From an uncultured Streptococcus sp. (GTDB lineage Bacteria; Bacillota; Bacilli; Lactobacillales; Streptococcaceae): a DNA stretch of 7,371 nt. Below, one piece after another: positions 1 to 5,269 of the stretch (positions within the stretch are counted from its first letter, which is position 1; every line of letters starts with the position of its first letter). The notes below the pieces were generated by a model. It had not been told where the DNA came from and made no database searches. It was given only the letters and a program-made list of their open reading frames with translations. A program made the position numbers and the translations under genes. The DNA is taken from the NCBI GenBank assembly GCA_934196125.1, contig CAKPVT010000054.1, forward strand, positions 1-7,371, read 5' to 3'.

Positions 1-20
1 TCTTCGTAACTCAATTTCAT
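1..20 (-). CDS. IS3-family transposase OrfA, N-terminal fragment (first six codons only)
   Basis: An ATG at 20-18 on the minus strand opens a frame reading M-K-L-S-Y-E before the window ends. This matches the usual opening of the helix-turn-helix OrfA protein of streptococcal IS150-group elements, which binds the IS ends and is normally joined to the OrfB DDE integrase by programmed frameshifting. A GGGGTG sequence (68-63 region's partner arm, 33-28 on the minus strand) lies seven bases before the ATG and could serve as ribosome binding site. It sits in the right arm of a hairpin, so it may be masked in read-through transcripts. Only 20 bases are visible, so the assignment depends on the adjoining IS end. 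Confidence 0.6.
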
Positions 21-21
21 A

Positions 22-68
22 CAAAAACACCCCAAAAGTTAGATTTTTTCTGTCCAACTTTTGGGGTG
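22..68 (-). terminator. IS-internal hairpin acting as terminator of transcription from dacA and masking the OrfA ribosome binding site
   Basis: CACCCCAAAAGTT at 28-40 pairs perfectly with AACTTTTGGGGTG at 56-68, a 13-bp stem with a 15-base loop. In the minus direction, the direction of dacA transcription, the stem is followed by five T residues (27-23). That is an intrinsic-terminator layout about 35-75 bases after the dacA stop. The 3' arm contains the GGGGTG that would be the OrfA ribosome binding site. RNA entering from outside would therefore be both terminated and untranslatable, a known type of insertion-sequence self-protection. On the plus strand there is no comparable T tract. Confidence 0.7.
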
Positions 69-75
69 CAGTTCA

Positions 76-90
76 AGGCTTGCCTCTTTT
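76..90 (-). terminator. dacA: Probable remnant of the native dacA terminator, interrupted by the IS
   Basis: On the minus strand, directly after the dacA stop, the bases at 90-76 read AAAAGAGG-CAAG-CCT and the IS end then follows at 75. AAAAGAGG would pair with CCTCTTTT, and only the first three bases of that second arm (CCT) are present before the IS starts. The simplest reading is a rho-independent terminator with a CAAG tetraloop that was split by IS insertion. This is inference, because the missing half lies beyond the far end of the IS, outside the window. Confidence 0.45.
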
Positions 91-101
91 ATATATGAAA
101 A

Positions 102-1334
102 TTAAAGTTTTTCATTAACAAAAGTGACAAAGTGGTTCCACCAGACTTTAAGAAAAATGCTTTTTTTAACCTCTTTCTTAGCAAGTGCTGGTACGCTTGG
201 TTTAGAGTCTAGATAGCCAGTTCCAACGATTTGTTTATCGTCATAGATGAAAGAACCAACCTTGTCGCCTTTATTAATAGTAGCTTCATATCCTTTGGCT
301 ATTGTAGAAAATTTTACAGAAGCATCAGTTCCAATACGATGAACCACTTTTAATTCTTGAGAAGCAACTGCAGGTACAGTCTTTTCTTTACCGTCGATAA
401 CTTTTGCTTTGCTGCTTTTAGTTGATTCGCCAGCATCAACAAGAGTTGTCATTTTGTAATTTGATTTAACGTAATCAAGAAGTGCATTAGTAGCTTCAAA
501 ACGAGCAAATTCATTTTCTTGCCATCCATCGGCATTCATGACAACGGAGATAATGCGCATGCCGTTTTCTGTAGAAGTCGCAACAAATGAAGCACCAGCA
601 AGTTCAGTTGTACCAGTTTTTAGACCATCAATACCATCACGTTCGTAAGGCATTCCTTTGAGCATGTAGTTGTAAGTGTTCATTGTAGAACCATCAAAGT
701 CAGCAGTTGCTTGGTTACTAATTTTAAGAACATCTGGGTATTCAGTGATTAAGTGTTGGGCAATGATGGCAACATCACGAGCACTTAGAGTATTTTCATC
801 AGTTGAACTAGAACCTGGGTAAATGTTATCACCTAGGTAACTATTGTTAAGACCAGAAGCATTAAATAATTTAGCATCATTGATTCCCCATTCTTGGAGT
901 TGAGCTTGCATCATATCAACAAACTTACTTTCGGTACCACCAATTTGTTCTGCAAGGGCAATTGCAGCACTATTAGCACTAGCTACCATGGCAGCATTAA
1001 CTAATTGTTCTACAGTATATTCACGTGCTTCCATAGGAACGTTACTAGCATCCGAATTAGCTGTTAAATCATAAGCATAATCAGATATAGGAACTTTAGT
1101 ATCCCAACTTAGATTCCCTTTGTCGATTTCTTTGTAAGTTAAGTAAACCGTTAATATTTTTGTCATTGAAGCAATACCATCAGGTGTAGTTGCATCTTTT
1201 TCATATAATACTTTACCAGTAGAAGCTTCAACAGCGATAGCATGCTTAGCTGCTACATCAAAGGTATCATCAGCAGCAACTTTGTTTCCAATAAATGCCA
1301 AGAGTAGGGCCAAAACAGCAAAAACTTTCTTCAT
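102..1334 (-). CDS. dacA: D-alanyl-D-alanine carboxypeptidase DacA (PBP3/PBP5-type low-molecular-weight penicillin-binding protein)
   Basis: The 410-aa protein is a serine DD-carboxypeptidase that removes the terminal D-alanine from peptidoglycan stem pentapeptides on the outer face of the membrane, limiting cross-linking. All three penicillin-binding motifs are present: SMTK at 56-59 (catalytic Ser56, Lys59), SAN at 119-121 and KTGT at 239-242. Residues 1-21 form a signal peptide with likely cleavage after the VAA motif. The S11 peptidase domain runs to about 280, followed by a PBP5-type C-terminal beta domain (about 298-380). The last about 20 residues (SIFLKVWWNHFVTFV and flanks) look like the amphipathic membrane anchor of this family. 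Length is normal. The ATG at 1334 has an AAAGGAT ribosome binding site about seven bases upstream. It is divergent from oppA, with a 199-bp shared control region. I see no sign of disruption, although an IS lies only 26 bp past its stop. Confidence 0.95.
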   Translation of the reverse strand: MKKVFAVLALLLAFIGNKVAADDTFDVAAKHAIAVEASTGKVLYEKDATTPDGIASMTKILTVYLTYKEIDKGNLSWDTKVPISDYAYDLTANSDASNVPMEAREYTVEQLVNAAMVASANSAAIALAEQIGGTESKFVDMMQAQLQEWGINDAKLFNASGLNNSYLGDNIYPGSSSTDENTLSARDVAIIAQHLITEYPDVLKISNQATADFDGSTMNTYNYMLKGMPYERDGIDGLKTGTTELAGASFVATSTENGMRIISVVMNADGWQENEFARFEATNALLDYVKSNYKMTTLVDAGESTKSSKAKVIDGKEKTVPAVASQELKVVHRIGTDASVKFSTIAKGYEATINKGDKVGSFIYDDKQIVGTGYLDSKPSVPALAKKEVKKSIFLKVWWNHFVTFVNEKL

Positions 1335-1362
1335 TGTTCTATCCTTTGTTAAAAAAATTAGA

Positions 1363-1383
1363 TAATATGATTATATCATATTA
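1363..1383. repeat. Perfect 9-bp inverted repeat (21-bp palindrome) over the dacA -10 region
   Basis: TAATATGAT at 1363-1371 and ATCATATTA at 1375-1383 are exact reverse complements separated by TAT. The palindrome fully covers the predicted dacA -10 hexamer, so a dimeric regulator bound here would block RNA polymerase. No regulator is recognised. It does not match the CcpA, CopY or FabT sites I know. AT-richness makes partial symmetry easy, so function is unproven. Confidence 0.5.
1370..1378 (-). promoter_or_regulatory. dacA: dacA promoter, extended -10 type
   Basis: The minus strand reads TGATATAAT, a perfect TATAAT (1375-1370) preceded by the TG of an extended -10 box (1378-1377). It lies about 35 bases before the dacA ATG, so the leader would be about 28 bases. 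No good -35 box is present at 17 bases (CTGAAA at 1398-1393), which is tolerable for an extended -10 promoter. The box lies inside a 21-bp palindrome listed separately. Confidence 0.6.
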
Positions 1384-1400
1384 ATCGCTTACTTTCAGTG

Positions 1401-1417
1401 TGTCAGAAAACCTGACA
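1401..1417. repeat. Inverted repeat TGTCAG-N5-CTGACA in the dacA/oppA control region
   Basis: TGTCAG at 1401-1406 and CTGACA at 1412-1417 are exact reverse complements with AAAAC between them. It lies just upstream of the dacA promoter and about 60 bases before the oppA -10 box. It could be an operator, or a small hairpin with little role. Its left half overlaps the first of three TCAGAAAA repeats. Confidence 0.4.
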
Positions 1418-1460
1418 AAAAATTCAGAAAAAACTATTCTCTTCAGAAAAACTATTTTCT
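1403..1460 (+). repeat. Three phased TCAGAAAA repeats upstream of oppA; weakly CodY-box-like
   Basis: TCAGAAAA occurs at 1403-1410, 1424-1431 and 1443-1450, spaced 21 and 19 bases, about two helical turns each. The second and third copies are part of a longer near-repeat: TTCAGAAAAAACTATTCT at 1423-1440 and TTCAGAAAAACTATTTTCT at 1442-1460. The third copy runs into the -35 region of the oppA promoter. The core TTCAGAA resembles the centre of the CodY box AATTTTCWGAAAATT. By eye, the sites score about 11 of 15 (1419-1433) and 10 of 15 (1438-1452), which is weak. CodY control of peptide permeases is known in lactococci and streptococci, which makes this reading reasonable but not shown. Confidence 0.45.
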
Positions 1461-1483
1461 TTAAGGAAACTTTATGCTATAAT
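1455..1483 (+). promoter_or_regulatory. oppA: oppA operon promoter, extended -10 type
   Basis: TATAAT at 1478-1483 is preceded by TGC (1475-1477), giving the extended -10 sequence TATGCTATAAT favoured in streptococci. The hexamer 17 bases upstream, TTTTCT at 1455-1460, is a poor -35 box, so the promoter may depend on the extended -10 or on a regulator at the adjacent repeats. Transcription would start near 1490 and leave a leader of about 44 bases. Confidence 0.7.
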
Positions 1484-1520
1484 TTTATTTGTCAAATAAT
1501 ATAATTTAGAGAGAACAACT

Positions 1521-1526
1521 AGGAGG
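1521..1526 (+). promoter_or_regulatory. oppA: Strong ribosome binding site of oppA
   Basis: AGGAGG lies seven bases before the ATG at 1534, a near-perfect complement of the 16S rRNA 3' end. It fixes the oppA start and fits the need for high output of the binding protein. Confidence 0.85.
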
Positions 1527-1533
1527 GCGTCAC

Positions 1534-3189
1534 ATGTCACTAAATGGTAAAACATGGAAACGCGTCGGTCTTGGGGCTGTAGCCTTAGTCTCAACAGCTG
1601 TTTTGGCAGCTTGTGGAGGTAAAAGCTCATCAACTTCTTCAAAAACTGATGAGATTAATTGGTACACTCCGACTGAAATTAGCACTTTGGACATTTCGAA
1701 AGTTACAGATAGTTATTCTTCAATTGCTATCGGTAACTCAGGTAGTAACTTACTTCGTCGTAACGAAGATGGCGAATTAAAACCTGATTTGGCTGAGAAA
1801 GTAGAAGTATCTGAAGATGGTTTAACATATATTGCCACATTACGTGATGGACTTAAATGGTCTGACGGTAGTGATTTAACGGCAGATGACTTTGTTTATA
1901 CATGGCAACGTATTGTTGATCCAGCAACTGCTTCAGAGTATGCTTACCTTGCATCAGATGCGCATGTTTTAAATGCTGCAGAAGTTATCAATGGTACTAA
2001 GAGCGTTGATGAATTGGGAGTTAAAGCAGACGGTAATAAAGTAATCTTTACATTATCTAGCCCATCTCCACAGTTTATGAGCCTTTTGACATTTGCTAAC
2101 TTCGTTCCTCAAAACAAAGCCTTTGTGGAGAAAGCAGGAAGTGACTACGCTACAACTTCTGAAAAAGCACTTTACTCAGGTCCCTATACAGTTAAAAATT
2201 GGAATGGTTCTAATGGTTCATTCACACTTGTGAAAAATAAATACTATTGGGACGCTAAAAACGTTAAATTGAAAAAAGTTAACGTCCAAGCTGTTAAAAA
2301 ACCTGATACTGCCGTGCAAATGTACAAAGATGGTGAGCTTGATACAGCAAACATCTCTGGTACAGAAGCAATTTATAAAGCAAATAAAAGCAACAAAGAT
2401 GTTGTGGATGCACCAGAAGCAACATCTGCATACCTCGTTTACAACGAAACAGGTTCTGTTAAAGCTTTAGCTAATACTAAGATTCGTCAAGCACTTAACC
2501 TTGCAACAAATCGTGAAGGTGTTGTTAAAGCAGCTATTGATACAGGTTCAAAAGCAGCAACCGCTCTTGTTCCAACAGGACTAGAAACCTTAGAAGATGG
2601 TACTGATTTATCTAAATACGTATCACAAGATTACACTTATGATGCAAAACAAGCAGCAAAACTTTTCAAAGAAGGTCTTGCTGAAATCGGTGAAAAATCA
2701 GTTAAATTGACAATTACAGCTGATTCTGACACACCAGTTGCCAAAGCATCAGTAGACTACATCAAACAAACATGGGAAGATGTTCTTCCAGGATTAAAAG
2801 TAGAAGAAAAATTCGTAACATTCAAACAACGATTGCAAGATTCTAAAACACAAAACTTTGATGTTGTTCTATCACTTTGGGGTGGTGACTATCCAGAAGG
2901 ATCTACATTCTATGGATTGTTTACATCAGATTCAGCTTACAACTACGGTAAGTTTAGCGATGCGACATATGATGCAGCCTACCAAAAAGCATTGACTACA
3001 GATGCTTTGGATCCAGTAGCTGCTGCAGATGATTATAAAACTGCTGAAAAAGCACTTTATGATAATGCACACTATAACCCACTTTACTTCCGTAACACAA
3101 AAGCACTTCAAAATCCATCAATCAAAGGTCTTGTTCGTAACTCAACTGGTTTGCAAGTTGACTTTACATATGCCTATAAAGACAAATAA
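1534..3189 (+). CDS. oppA: Oligopeptide ABC transporter, substrate-binding lipoprotein OppA
   Basis: The 551-aa lipoprotein is the extracellular receptor of the peptide permease. It has a lipoprotein signal peptide with positive residues KTWKR, a hydrophobic stretch at about 11-23, and the lipobox LAAC at 24-27, with Cys27 as the lipid-modified residue. A serine/threonine-rich linker follows (about 30-38). The remainder is a family-5 solute-binding protein (SBP_bac_5). Its signature region is about 85-130, including LRDGLKWSDGS and a following DDFVYTWQRIVDP, and SGPYTV is at 215-220. At 551 aa it is the size of E. coli OppA and clearly shorter than the about 655-aa AmiA/OppA of pneumococcus and S. 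pyogenes. Captured peptides pass to OppB/OppC. In streptococci such receptors also bring in signalling peptides such as SHP or XIP, though this protein's ligand range cannot be read from sequence. First gene of the operon; a hairpin after it probably keeps it in excess over the membrane components. Confidence 0.95.
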   Translation: MSLNGKTWKRVGLGAVALVSTAVLAACGGKSSSTSSKTDEINWYTPTEISTLDISKVTDSYSSIAIGNSGSNLLRRNEDGELKPDLAEKVEVSEDGLTYIATLRDGLKWSDGSDLTADDFVYTWQRIVDPATASEYAYLASDAHVLNAAEVINGTKSVDELGVKADGNKVIFTLSSPSPQFMSLLTFANFVPQNKAFVEKAGSDYATTSEKALYSGPYTVKNWNGSNGSFTLVKNKYYWDAKNVKLKKVNVQAVKKPDTAVQMYKDGELDTANISGTEAIYKANKSNKDVVDAPEATSAYLVYNETGSVKALANTKIRQALNLATNREGVVKAAIDTGSKAATALVPTGLETLEDGTDLSKYVSQDYTYDAKQAAKLFKEGLAEIGEKSVKLTITADSDTPVAKASVDYIKQTWEDVLPGLKVEEKFVTFKQRLQDSKTQNFDVVLSLWGGDYPEGSTFYGLFTSDSAYNYGKFSDATYDAAYQKALTTDALDPVAAADDYKTAEKALYDNAHYNPLYFRNTKALQNPSIKGLVRNSTGLQVDFTYAYKDK

Positions 3190-3212
3190 TCTTTAATAAG
3201 TATGAATAATGG

Positions 3213-3244
3213 GCAAGAATTGGTTGCGGCCAATTCTTGCTTTT
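3213..3244 (+). terminator. Terminator-like hairpin between oppA and oppB (probable partial terminator)
   Basis: GCAAGAATTGG at 3213-3223 pairs perfectly with CCAATTCTTGC at 3230-3240 around the loop TTGCGG, followed by TTTTGTTG. The 11-bp stem begins 24 bases after the oppA stop. A full stop here would silence oppBCDF, which have no obvious promoter of their own, so partial read-through is likely. The stem could also protect the 3' end of an abundant oppA mRNA. The T tract is short and interrupted by G, consistent with a leaky signal. Confidence 0.7.
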
Positions 3245-3280
3245 GTTGATAGGTAAAACTTTTCCCCTGCCAACAAAAGC
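3239..3280 (+). promoter_or_regulatory. Second hairpin overlapping the oppA-oppB terminator (possible alternative fold)
   Basis: GCTTTTGTTG at 3239-3248 pairs perfectly with CAACAAAAGC at 3271-3280, a 10-bp stem around a 22-base loop. Its left arm contains the whole T tract of the preceding hairpin and shares two bases (3239-3240) with that hairpin's stem. The full-length forms of the two folds compete. The right arm ends about 12 bases before the AAGGA ribosome binding site of oppB (3291-3295), leaving that site free. Whether the second fold tunes termination is inference. Confidence 0.5.
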
Positions 3281-3301
3281 AAATACAAAGAAGGAAATAT
3301 T

Positions 3302-4216
3302 ATGGTAAAATACATTCTTAAACGTGTTGCTATTCTTCTTGTAACACTCTGGGTAGTTGTTACCCTGTCGTTTTTCCTCATGCAAGTTATGCCTGGGACA
3401 CCTTACAATAACCCAAAATTAACTGATGAGATGATTGCTTTAATGAACAAACAATATGGTTTGGATAAACCAGTTTGGCAACAATACCTTACTTACCTAT
3501 GGAATATTCTTCATGGTGATTTCGGTACAAGTTACCAATCTATTAACCAACCTGTTGGACGTTTGATTTCTCAACGTTTGGGTGTATCGATTCAATTGGG
3601 TGTTCAAGCTTTAATTGTTGGATTTCTTTCAGGTATTGTTGTTGGTGCGGCTTCAGCACGTAACAAAAATAACTGGATTGATGGTGTACTTAGTGTTATT
3701 TCTACACTTGGTATTTCAGTACCATCATTTATTATCGGTCTTTTCTTATTGGTTACTCTTGGTTTCAAATGGAGCTTTTTCCCACTTGCAGGATGGGGTT
3801 CATTTGAACAAACCATTATGCCATCTATTGCCTTGGCAATCCCAGTCTTTGCTCAAGTTACACGTTTCTTCCGTGGACAAATGATTGAAACATTGAGTTC
3901 AGATTACATTCAATTAGCAACTGCTAAAGGTTTGAACAAACGTCAAGTGACACGTAAACACGCGTACCGTAACTCAATGATTCCAGTTTTGACTTTGGTT
4001 GGTCCTATGGCAGCAAACTTGCTAACAGGTTCAGCTTTGATTGAACAAATTTTCTCAATTCCAGGAATTGGTCAACAATTTGTCACATCTATTCCAGCTA
4101 AAGACTACCCAGTAATCATGGGGACAACTATTGTATATGCAATGATGTTGATGGTTGCCATTTTGGTAACAGATATTGTAACAAGTATCGTTGACCCTCG
4201 TGTACGCTTGCAGTAA
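3302..4216 (+). CDS. oppB: Oligopeptide ABC transporter, permease OppB
   Basis: The 304-aa membrane protein forms one half of the translocation channel. It has a first membrane segment at about 8-29, ending in the conserved MPGTPY, then an extracellular region to about 90. A BPD_transp_1 domain follows, with further segments judged by eye at about 98-117, 128-155, 172-186, 226-246 and 270-294. The cytoplasmic EAA coupling loop is at about 196-222 (DYIQLATAKGL then NKRQ), which docks on an ATPase subunit. It ends in the family-typical VDPRVRLQ. Length is like E. coli OppB (about 306) and unlike the about 500-aa AmiC/OppB of pneumococcus and S. pyogenes. The ATG has AAGGA six bases upstream. 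It lies 112 bp after oppA, beyond the hairpins, and 10 bp before oppC, so it is probably co-transcribed with both. Confidence 0.94.
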   Translation: MVKYILKRVAILLVTLWVVVTLSFFLMQVMPGTPYNNPKLTDEMIALMNKQYGLDKPVWQQYLTYLWNILHGDFGTSYQSINQPVGRLISQRLGVSIQLGVQALIVGFLSGIVVGAASARNKNNWIDGVLSVISTLGISVPSFIIGLFLLVTLGFKWSFFPLAGWGSFEQTIMPSIALAIPVFAQVTRFFRGQMIETLSSDYIQLATAKGLNKRQVTRKHAYRNSMIPVLTLVGPMAANLLTGSALIEQIFSIPGIGQQFVTSIPAKDYPVIMGTTIVYAMMLMVAILVTDIVTSIVDPRVRLQ

Positions 4217-4220
4217 GGAG
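4215..4220 (+). promoter_or_regulatory. oppC: Ribosome binding site that fixes the oppC start
   Basis: AAGGAG overlaps the oppB stop codon and lies six bases before the ATG at 4227. It supports this ATG over the in-frame TTG at 4191, which lies inside the oppB coding sequence and lacks a comparable site. Confidence 0.8.
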
Positions 4221-4226
4221 AATAAC

Positions 4227-5258
4227 ATGGCAGAAAAAAATAGAGAATTTAAACTTGTTGGTGTTGGTTCAGCCAGCTCACAAGAAAAAATCGAAAAGCC
4301 TGCTCTTTCTTTCATGCAAGATGCTTGGCGTCGTTTGAAAAAAAATAAATTAGCTGTCGTTTCAATGTGGTTCTTGGCTATCTTGATTGTCTTTTCAATG
4401 ATTTCAGTCGTGTTAGTTCCACGTGATGATGCTAATGCATTTAACACAAAAGAAGTTACAACATATCGTAACCTTCCACCCAAAATTAGCGATAATCTTC
4501 CATTCTGGAATGGGACAATTACTTATTCTGGGAGTACAGAAGCAACAGATGTTTATGCTGACCAAGGTGTACCAGAAGGAACAAAATTCATTTTAGGTAC
4601 TGATAATTTGGGACGTAGTATTGCCAAACGTATTATTGTTGGTGTTCGTATTTCCCTTCTTATCGCAATCGTAGCTACTTTGATTGACCTTTTGATTGGT
4701 GTAACATACGGTTTGATTTCAGGTTATGTCGGCGGTAAAATCGATATGATTATGCAACGTATCATTGAAGTTATTTCATCAATTCCTAACTTGGTTATTG
4801 TAACAATGCTAGGACTTTTGCTAGGTAATGGTGTCACATCAATCATCATTTCAATTGCTATTGTCGGTTGGACTTCAATGGCTCGTCAAGTTCGTAACTT
4901 AACACTTTCTTATCGTGAACAAGAGTTTGTTCTTGCAGCTCGTTCATTGGGTGAAAGTGCGCCAAAAATTGCTTTTAAACATATTCTTCCAAACATTTCA
5001 GGGATTATTATTGTTCAAATCATGATGACAGTTCCAAGTGCCATCATGTACGAAGCTGTTCTTTCAGCTATCAACCTTGGAGTGAAACCACCTACAGCAT
5101 CACTTGGTTCATTGATTACTGATGCCCAAGAATATTTACAATATTACCCTTATCAAGTTATTTTACCAGCCCTTGCTTTGGTATTGATCTCACTTGCCTT
5201 CATCTTATTAGGTGATGGACTTCGTGATGCATTCGATCCAAAATCTGGCGATCGTTAG
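4227..5258 (+). CDS. oppC: Oligopeptide ABC transporter, permease OppC
   Basis: The 343-aa membrane protein is the second half of the channel. The N-terminal OppC_N segment (about 28-65: LSFMQDAWRRLKKNKLAVVS, then a membrane helix) is followed by an extracellular stretch. The family motif LGTDNLGRSIAKR comes at about 123-135, then VGVRISL. The BPD_transp_1 domain has membrane segments, judged by eye, at about 141-164, 182-215, 257-280 and 312-330. The EAA loop is at about 229-256 (YREQEFVLAARSLGES then the PKIAFKHILPN stretch). The C-terminus ends LGDGLRDAFDPKS, as usual. The frame stays open upstream to a TTG at 4191, which would add 12 residues, but the ATG at 4227 has the proper ribosome binding site. 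The extracellular loop at about 66-120 is somewhat long, as in other Gram-positive OppC proteins. It is 10 bp after oppB and 11 bp before oppD, and its partners are OppB, OppD and OppF. Confidence 0.94.
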   Translation: MAEKNREFKLVGVGSASSQEKIEKPALSFMQDAWRRLKKNKLAVVSMWFLAILIVFSMISVVLVPRDDANAFNTKEVTTYRNLPPKISDNLPFWNGTITYSGSTEATDVYADQGVPEGTKFILGTDNLGRSIAKRIIVGVRISLLIAIVATLIDLLIGVTYGLISGYVGGKIDMIMQRIIEVISSIPNLVIVTMLGLLLGNGVTSIIISIAIVGWTSMARQVRNLTLSYREQEFVLAARSLGESAPKIAFKHILPNISGIIIVQIMMTVPSAIMYEAVLSAINLGVKPPTASLGSLITDAQEYLQYYPYQVILPALALVLISLAFILLGDGLRDAFDPKSGDR

Positions 5259-5269
5259 GAGGAAAAACT

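Larger units (their letters stand above)
1..75 (-). mobile_element. Left end of an IS3-family (IS150-group) insertion sequence, cut by the window edge
   Basis: Read on the minus strand from position 75 leftwards, the sequence begins TGAACTGCACCCC and continues into AAAAGTTGGACAG. This closely resembles the terminal inverted repeat of IS150-type elements, as I recall it (TGTACTGCACCC...GTTGGAC), and has the 5'-TG end typical of the IS3 family. About 55 bases inward an OrfA-like reading frame starts with MKLSYE, which is how many streptococcal IS150-group OrfA proteins begin. The element therefore lies with its transposase start facing away from dacA, and most of it is outside the window. The other end, the target duplication and whether the transposase is intact cannot be seen. 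The family match rests on memory of the repeat and OrfA start, not on a search. Confidence 0.8.

Noticed and set aside
3190..3301. A separate promoter for oppBCDF in the oppA-oppB spacer
   Set aside because: Some TA-rich hexamers (for example in TATGAATAAT at 3201-3210) lie before the terminator hairpin, and none has a matching -35 box. Nothing convincing lies after the hairpin.
3164..3385. Open minus-strand frames of 62-73 codons over the oppA-oppB spacer
   Set aside because: They run across the hairpins and the start of oppB, have no convincing ribosome binding site and give low-complexity, non-family peptides. They are antisense shadows.
4191..4226. TTG at 4191 as an upstream start for oppC
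   Set aside because: It lies inside the oppB coding sequence and adds a 12-residue stretch unlike OppC N-termini. The ATG at 4227 has AAGGAG six bases upstream.
4055..4483. 142-codon minus-strand open frame across the oppB-oppC junction
   Set aside because: It is fully antisense to two well-supported genes, with a cysteine- and asparagine-rich translation that is typical of a reverse-strand shadow.
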